A DNA stretch of 64,000 bases from Gracilimonas sp. (lineage in GTDB: Bacteria; Bacteroidota; Rhodothermia; Balneolales; Balneolaceae): contig JAKURD010000013.1 of NCBI GenBank assembly GCA_022450045.1, forward strand, positions 25,578 through 89,577. The letters run 5' to 3'. Shown here piece by piece: positions 61,017 through 64,000 of the stretch (the stretch's first letter is position 1; the number at the start of each line of letters is the position of its first letter). The translations under genes were made by a program, and so were the position numbers. The notes beneath the pieces were generated by a model, which worked only from the letters and a program-made list of their open reading frames with translations, was not told the DNA's origin and ran no database searches.

Positions 61017-61748
61017 TCAAAGCGTTCCAAATATACTTCGAAATTTTAATGCCCAAACCCGCCAAATAGCTTCCCTTACAATAGCCTTAGACATTTTTGA
61101 TACACCTTCTTCCCTTTCGCGGAACACGATTGAGACTTCTTTTAAATTGAACCCTGCTTTCCAGGCTCTGAAGTGTAGCTCGATTTGAAAAGCATATCCG
61201 TTCGACTTTATTCGATCGATCGAAATTTTTTCAAGTACTTTACGGTGAATGCACTTAAAACCGGCGGTGGTATCAAAAATCGGCAAGCCCGTAATAGTAC
61301 TGGCATAAATATTGGCACAGTATGAAAGTATAAGTCGGCTGAGCGGCCAGTTAATAATACTAATTCCATTTTTATACCGGGAACCTATAGCCACATCAGT
61401 GTTACCCGATCTAACTTCATTAATGAGCCGGTCTGCATCCTCAGGATCATGTGAAAAATCTGCATCCATTTCGCAAATGTATTGGTAGTTTTTATCCAAT
61501 GCGTATTCAAATCCTTTTACATAAGCTGTTCCCAGCCCTAATTTTCCTGGACGCTCAATCAACGCCACTCTATCCTGAAACTTTGCCTGTGCATTTTTTA
61601 CAAAGTCAGCCGTTTTATCAGGAGAGCCGTCATCAATTACCAAAACATCTACCTCATTATCCAACTCCATCAGTTTATCGATGAGCCGTTCAATGTTATG
61701 TGCTTCATTATATGTGGGAATAACGATCAAAGTATCCGAAGCCATCAC
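61017..61748 (-). CDS. Polyprenol-phosphate mannosyltransferase-like GT2
   Basis: 243 residues, family 2 glycosyltransferase of the DPM1 type. LIVIPTYNEAHNIERLIDKL, VLVIDDGSPDKTADFV and YICEMDADFSHDPED (the DxD metal motif) are followed by TAGFKCIHRKVLEKI and NGYAFQIELHFRAWKAGF, typical for dolichol/polyprenol-phosphate mannose synthase without membrane tail. It would charge a lipid carrier with a sugar for surface glycans or protein glycosylation. It is 68 bases upstream of accA on the same strand but probably separate. Confidence 0.88.
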   Translation of the reverse strand: MMASDTLIVIPTYNEAHNIERLIDKLMELDNEVDVLVIDDGSPDKTADFVKNAQAKFQDRVALIERPGKLGLGTAYVKGFEYALDKNYQYICEMDADFSHDPEDADRLINEVRSGNTDVAIGSRYKNGISIINWPLSRLILSYCANIYASTITGLPIFDTTAGFKCIHRKVLEKISIDRIKSNGYAFQIELHFRAWKAGFNLKEVSIVFREREEGVSKMSKAIVREAIWRVWALKFRSIFGTL

Positions 61749-61988
61749 TATTGTCCCTGTCCTTTTATTATGGTGAAAATCGTATTTATCAAAATTTTGT
61801 GTCTATCTTTAATGATGCGTTTTCGATATTAAAAAGATCAAAGCTCCAAGAATACTGGTAAAAATAACTTCCCGATATCTTTTTAACTTAAACACGATGT
61901 TTTATACTTAGCCACTTAATTTTAAGATTGCCAAAATAAGGAATTTTGGATAGGCTGCATAACCCCATAAACTTTAAATTTATTTAGA

Positions 61989-63116
61989 TTGTACGAACTA
62001 AAACAGACTTGTTCTACCACCAAAGCACGACTTGGAGAATTAACAACGGATCACGGCTCTATTCAAACTCCGATATTCATGCCGGTTGGCACTTTGGGTA
62101 CGGTAAAAGGTGTTTCCCAGGATACATTGATAGAGCAGATAAAAACCCAGATCATTTTAGGAAACACCTATCATTTATACCTGCGGCCGGGCTGTGATAT
62201 CATCAATGAAGCCGGCGGACTTCACGCTTTCATGAAGTGGGATCTTCCCATCCTTACCGATTCCGGCGGATATCAAATATTTTCACTTTCCGACATCAGA
62301 GATCTTGATGAAGAAGGTGCCCACTTCCAAAGCCATATTGATGGGTCAAAACACTCCTTCACTCCGGAAAATGTAGTGAATACACAGCGTATTTTAGGTT
62401 CAGACATCATGATGTTGCTTGATGAGTGCCCTCCTTATCCAAGTTCCTATGAGTATGCAAAAAAATCCATGGAGCTCACTCACCGCTGGGCCAAAAGAGG
62501 ACGAAAAGCATTTTTAGAAACAGAACCATTATATAGCCATAAACAAGTTCAGTTTGGCATTGTGCAAGGTGGAACCTATAAAGACCTTCGAATTGAATCT
62601 TCCAAATTTATGGCTGACCAAGATTTTGAAGGCATTGCCATTGGCGGGTTAAGCGTGGGCGAACCCATCGAATTGATGTATGAATTCACAGATTTGAATA
62701 CCGATTATCTCCCCAAAGATAAAGCCCGATACCTGATGGGGGTCGGGACTCCGGCAAATTTGTTGGAAGGAGTAGCCCGCGGGGTTGATATGTTTGACTG
62801 CGTGATGCCGACCCGAAATGCCCGTAACGGAACTATTTTCACCAAGAATGGCCGCGTAAACATTCGAAATGCGCAATGGAAAAATCATCATGACTATTTA
62901 GATTCTGATTTCCCCAGCGACCTTTGTAGTAAATATACCATGGCCTATATTCATCACCTTATCAGGAACAATGAGATCTTAGGATTGGTGCTGGCTTCCA
63001 TTCATAACCTGACCTTTTATCTCTGGCTGATGGAAGAAGTCAGAAACAGAATTGCAGATGATACTTTTGGAGAATGGTATCCCGGAATGGTGGAACGATT
63101 AGAGCACCGGATCTAA
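61989..63116 (+). CDS. tgt: Queuine tRNA-ribosyltransferase
   Basis: 375 residues. It swaps guanine 34 for preQ1 in tRNAs with GUN anticodons. The nucleophile region is MFDCVMPTRNARNGTIF, the base-binding parts LTDSGGYQIFSLSD and IAIGGLSVGEP, and VGTPANLLEGVARGVD is intact. The usual C-terminal CxCxxC zinc ligands are mostly absent: the segment reads FPSDLCSKYTMAYIHHL, so only the third Cys and the His remain. The start is a TTG at 61989; no ATG precedes the conserved strand closely. Confidence 0.93.
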   Translation: MYELKQTCSTTKARLGELTTDHGSIQTPIFMPVGTLGTVKGVSQDTLIEQIKTQIILGNTYHLYLRPGCDIINEAGGLHAFMKWDLPILTDSGGYQIFSLSDIRDLDEEGAHFQSHIDGSKHSFTPENVVNTQRILGSDIMMLLDECPPYPSSYEYAKKSMELTHRWAKRGRKAFLETEPLYSHKQVQFGIVQGGTYKDLRIESSKFMADQDFEGIAIGGLSVGEPIELMYEFTDLNTDYLPKDKARYLMGVGTPANLLEGVARGVDMFDCVMPTRNARNGTIFTKNGRVNIRNAQWKNHHDYLDSDFPSDLCSKYTMAYIHHLIRNNEILGLVLASIHNLTFYLWLMEEVRNRIADDTFGEWYPGMVERLEHRI

Positions 63117-63529
63117 CCTTTTGCTCCACGCTGTTCTTCAAGGATCTCTATCGGATGTGGCTTACTGAATATGGTTTTGAGGATGATATTAATATCCATA
63201 CATGCAGTATAGTTTTGCAAATGATATAACGCAAAATTTTCTACTTCTTTTTGGTACGGGTCTTATTCCTGTTGATCTGAATAATTCCGCTGATTCCTTT
63301 TTTGCCACATGTTCAGAGTTTGATGGATTTGAGTATTTGAATTTGACCTCAACCAATGGTACTGCTTCCATGTACTCCACATTTAATTTCCCAAGAATAA
63401 AGTCCATGAAATCGGATATTAATTTTAAAAGGGGCTGAAGTAGCTAAGCCCTGAGTAAGGTACTAAATCAGTTACTATGTATGAACGTAAAAAAAGAATG
63501 CCTGGTAATGGAAATTCTTTAGGGGGAAT
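63117..63529. other. Gap between tgt and the rRNA operon
   Basis: No gene is convincing. Overlapping open frames of about 70-80 codons on both strands (63189-63438) lack recognisable domains. Nothing else is seen before the 5S terminator. Confidence 0.5.
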
Positions 63530-63568
63530 AAAAAAAGCCTCCGGGGTCGTTAGACCGGGGAGGCTTGG
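63530..63568 (-). terminator. Terminator of the rRNA operon
   Basis: On the minus strand AAGCCTCCCCGG...CCCCGGAGGCTT then TTTTT: a strong GC stem followed by T, 13 bases after the 5S 3' end. Confidence 0.9.
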
Positions 63569-63580
63569 GGAAAAAAGGAA

Positions 63581-63688
63581 GAAGGCGACGACCTACTCTA
63601 CCGCAATTGCAGTACCATCGGCGCTGCAGGGCTTAACGGCCGTGTTCGGGATGGGAACGGGTGGGGCCCCTGCGCTGGAGTCACCTTC
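63581..63688 (-). rRNA. rrf: 5S ribosomal RNA
   Basis: About 108 nt on the minus strand. The ends GAAGGTGAC and GTCGCCTTC pair as helix I, and CCCATCCCGAACACGG and the loop with AGTAG are the conserved 5S segments. Exact ends may differ by a few bases. Confidence 0.93.
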
Positions 63689-63781
63689 AAAAAAGGGTCA
63701 ATATATCTGTTCTTTGACATGATGAGGCAATAGCATTCGTTGGGGTCTGAGCAAGATGTGTTATTAAACTGCTTAGTCAGC

Positions 63782-63807
63782 GGCTTGCACGGGGACCCGT
63801 GCAAGCC
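63782..63807. other. Perfect hairpin in the 23S-5S spacer
   Basis: GGCTTGCACGGG and CCCGTGCAAGCC form a perfect 12-bp stem with a GA turn, just beyond the 3' end of 23S. It is probably a processing signal for precursor rRNA. Confidence 0.6.
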
Positions 63808-63815
63808 ATATAAAT

Positions 63816-64000
63816 AAAGCCTGTGGCCTGATTAGTATAGCTCGGCTAAACACGTTACCGTGCGTACACCTGCTACCTATCTACCTGGTCGTCTCCCAGG
63901 AGGCTCTTAGGGAATACTTATCTTGGAGCGTGCTTCGCGCTTAGATGCATTCAGCGGCTTATCACTTCCGCACATAGCTACCCTGCGATGCATGCGACCA
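63816..64000 (-). rRNA. rrl: 23S ribosomal RNA, 3' end (partial)
   Basis: Minus-strand sequence with the highly conserved 3' segment of 23S (plus-strand GATGCATTCAGCGGCTTATC and CTGATTAGTATAGCTCGG). It runs off the right edge; the 3' end near 63816 is estimated. Confidence 0.92.

Noticed and set aside
63189-63438. Overlapping 72- and 78-codon frames near the rRNA operon
   Set aside because: No domain, no plausible start signal, and each is the mirror of the other; possibly a decayed gene but not supportable.

Overview
The window is a chromosomal segment of a Bacteroidota-type bacterium, most likely a marine or halophilic member of the Balneolales/Rhodothermia side of the phylum. The evidence is: several candidate promoters with the Bacteroidota -7 motif TAnnTTTG, few Shine-Dalgarno sites, a TonB-dependent receptor, DUF2851, DUF3078, YtxH and BatA-like proteins, a large lamin-tail-domain surface protein with a C-terminal FlgD/CHU_C-like domain, a K+-type membrane pyrophosphatase, and an rRNA operon entering from the right edge. 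Genus is inference; no 16S sequence is present.

Layout. 1-3.2 kb: the 3' end of katG, then an accessory strip with three copies of a ~192-bp inverted-repeat element (family A), a truncated toxin next to an intact XRE antitoxin, a truncated secreted protein and a small unknown protein. 3.2-16.7 kb: MFS transporter, aspartate-semialdehyde dehydrogenase, two tandem PH-like paralogues, a 1748-residue lamin-tail protein, a TonB receptor, glutamate racemase and a DUF6265-like secreted protein. 16.7-23.3 kb: MscL, a YkoF/DUF77-like protein, PhoH, a four-helix-bundle (S23) protein bracketed by inverted repeats, a SpoU methyltransferase, an ALDH7-type dehydrogenase and a PfpI protein. 23.3-29.5 kb: hppA, then pth, rplY and prs, tRNA-Gln, DUF2851 and YtxH. 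29.6-38.9 kb: a PyrR-like phosphoribosyltransferase, DUF3078, a PLP decarboxylase, an unknown protein, a TolB-amidohydrolase fusion, pyrF-rnhA and tsaD. 39-42 kb: an abnormal tRNA-Leu-like gene, dnaK and hsp20. 42.3-51.3 kb: a leftward cluster aroA - TPR protein - CBS/ACT - hflX - membrane PH-like protein - BatA-like vWA protein. 51.4-55.1 kb: a propeller lipoprotein and a TIGR01777 epimerase with another family A element between them. 55.4-61.7 kb: a leftward operon (dipeptide epimerase, cdsA, DUF2007, CPBP protease, two small membrane proteins, thioesterase, accA) plus a GT2 glycosyltransferase. 62-64 kb: tgt, then 5S and the 3' end of 23S rRNA on the minus strand.

Most genes are core housekeeping functions: amino acid and pyrimidine synthesis, cell wall and membrane lipid precursors, proteostasis, tRNA modification. 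The unusual content lies in the intergenic DNA. Convergent genes are repeatedly separated by long, low-complexity palindromes that often supply the last codons and stop of one or both genes. At 19.3-19.9 kb a four-helix-bundle gene lies between the two arms of one such palindrome, and an empty copy of the same palindrome lies at 42.2 kb after aroA. A family A element sits inside an arm of another palindrome at 54.0 kb. A second family A element supplies the last two bases of the katG stop codon. With the 107-nt tRNA-Leu-like gene, whose anticodon arm is about 20-24 nt too long, these are the most interesting observations here.
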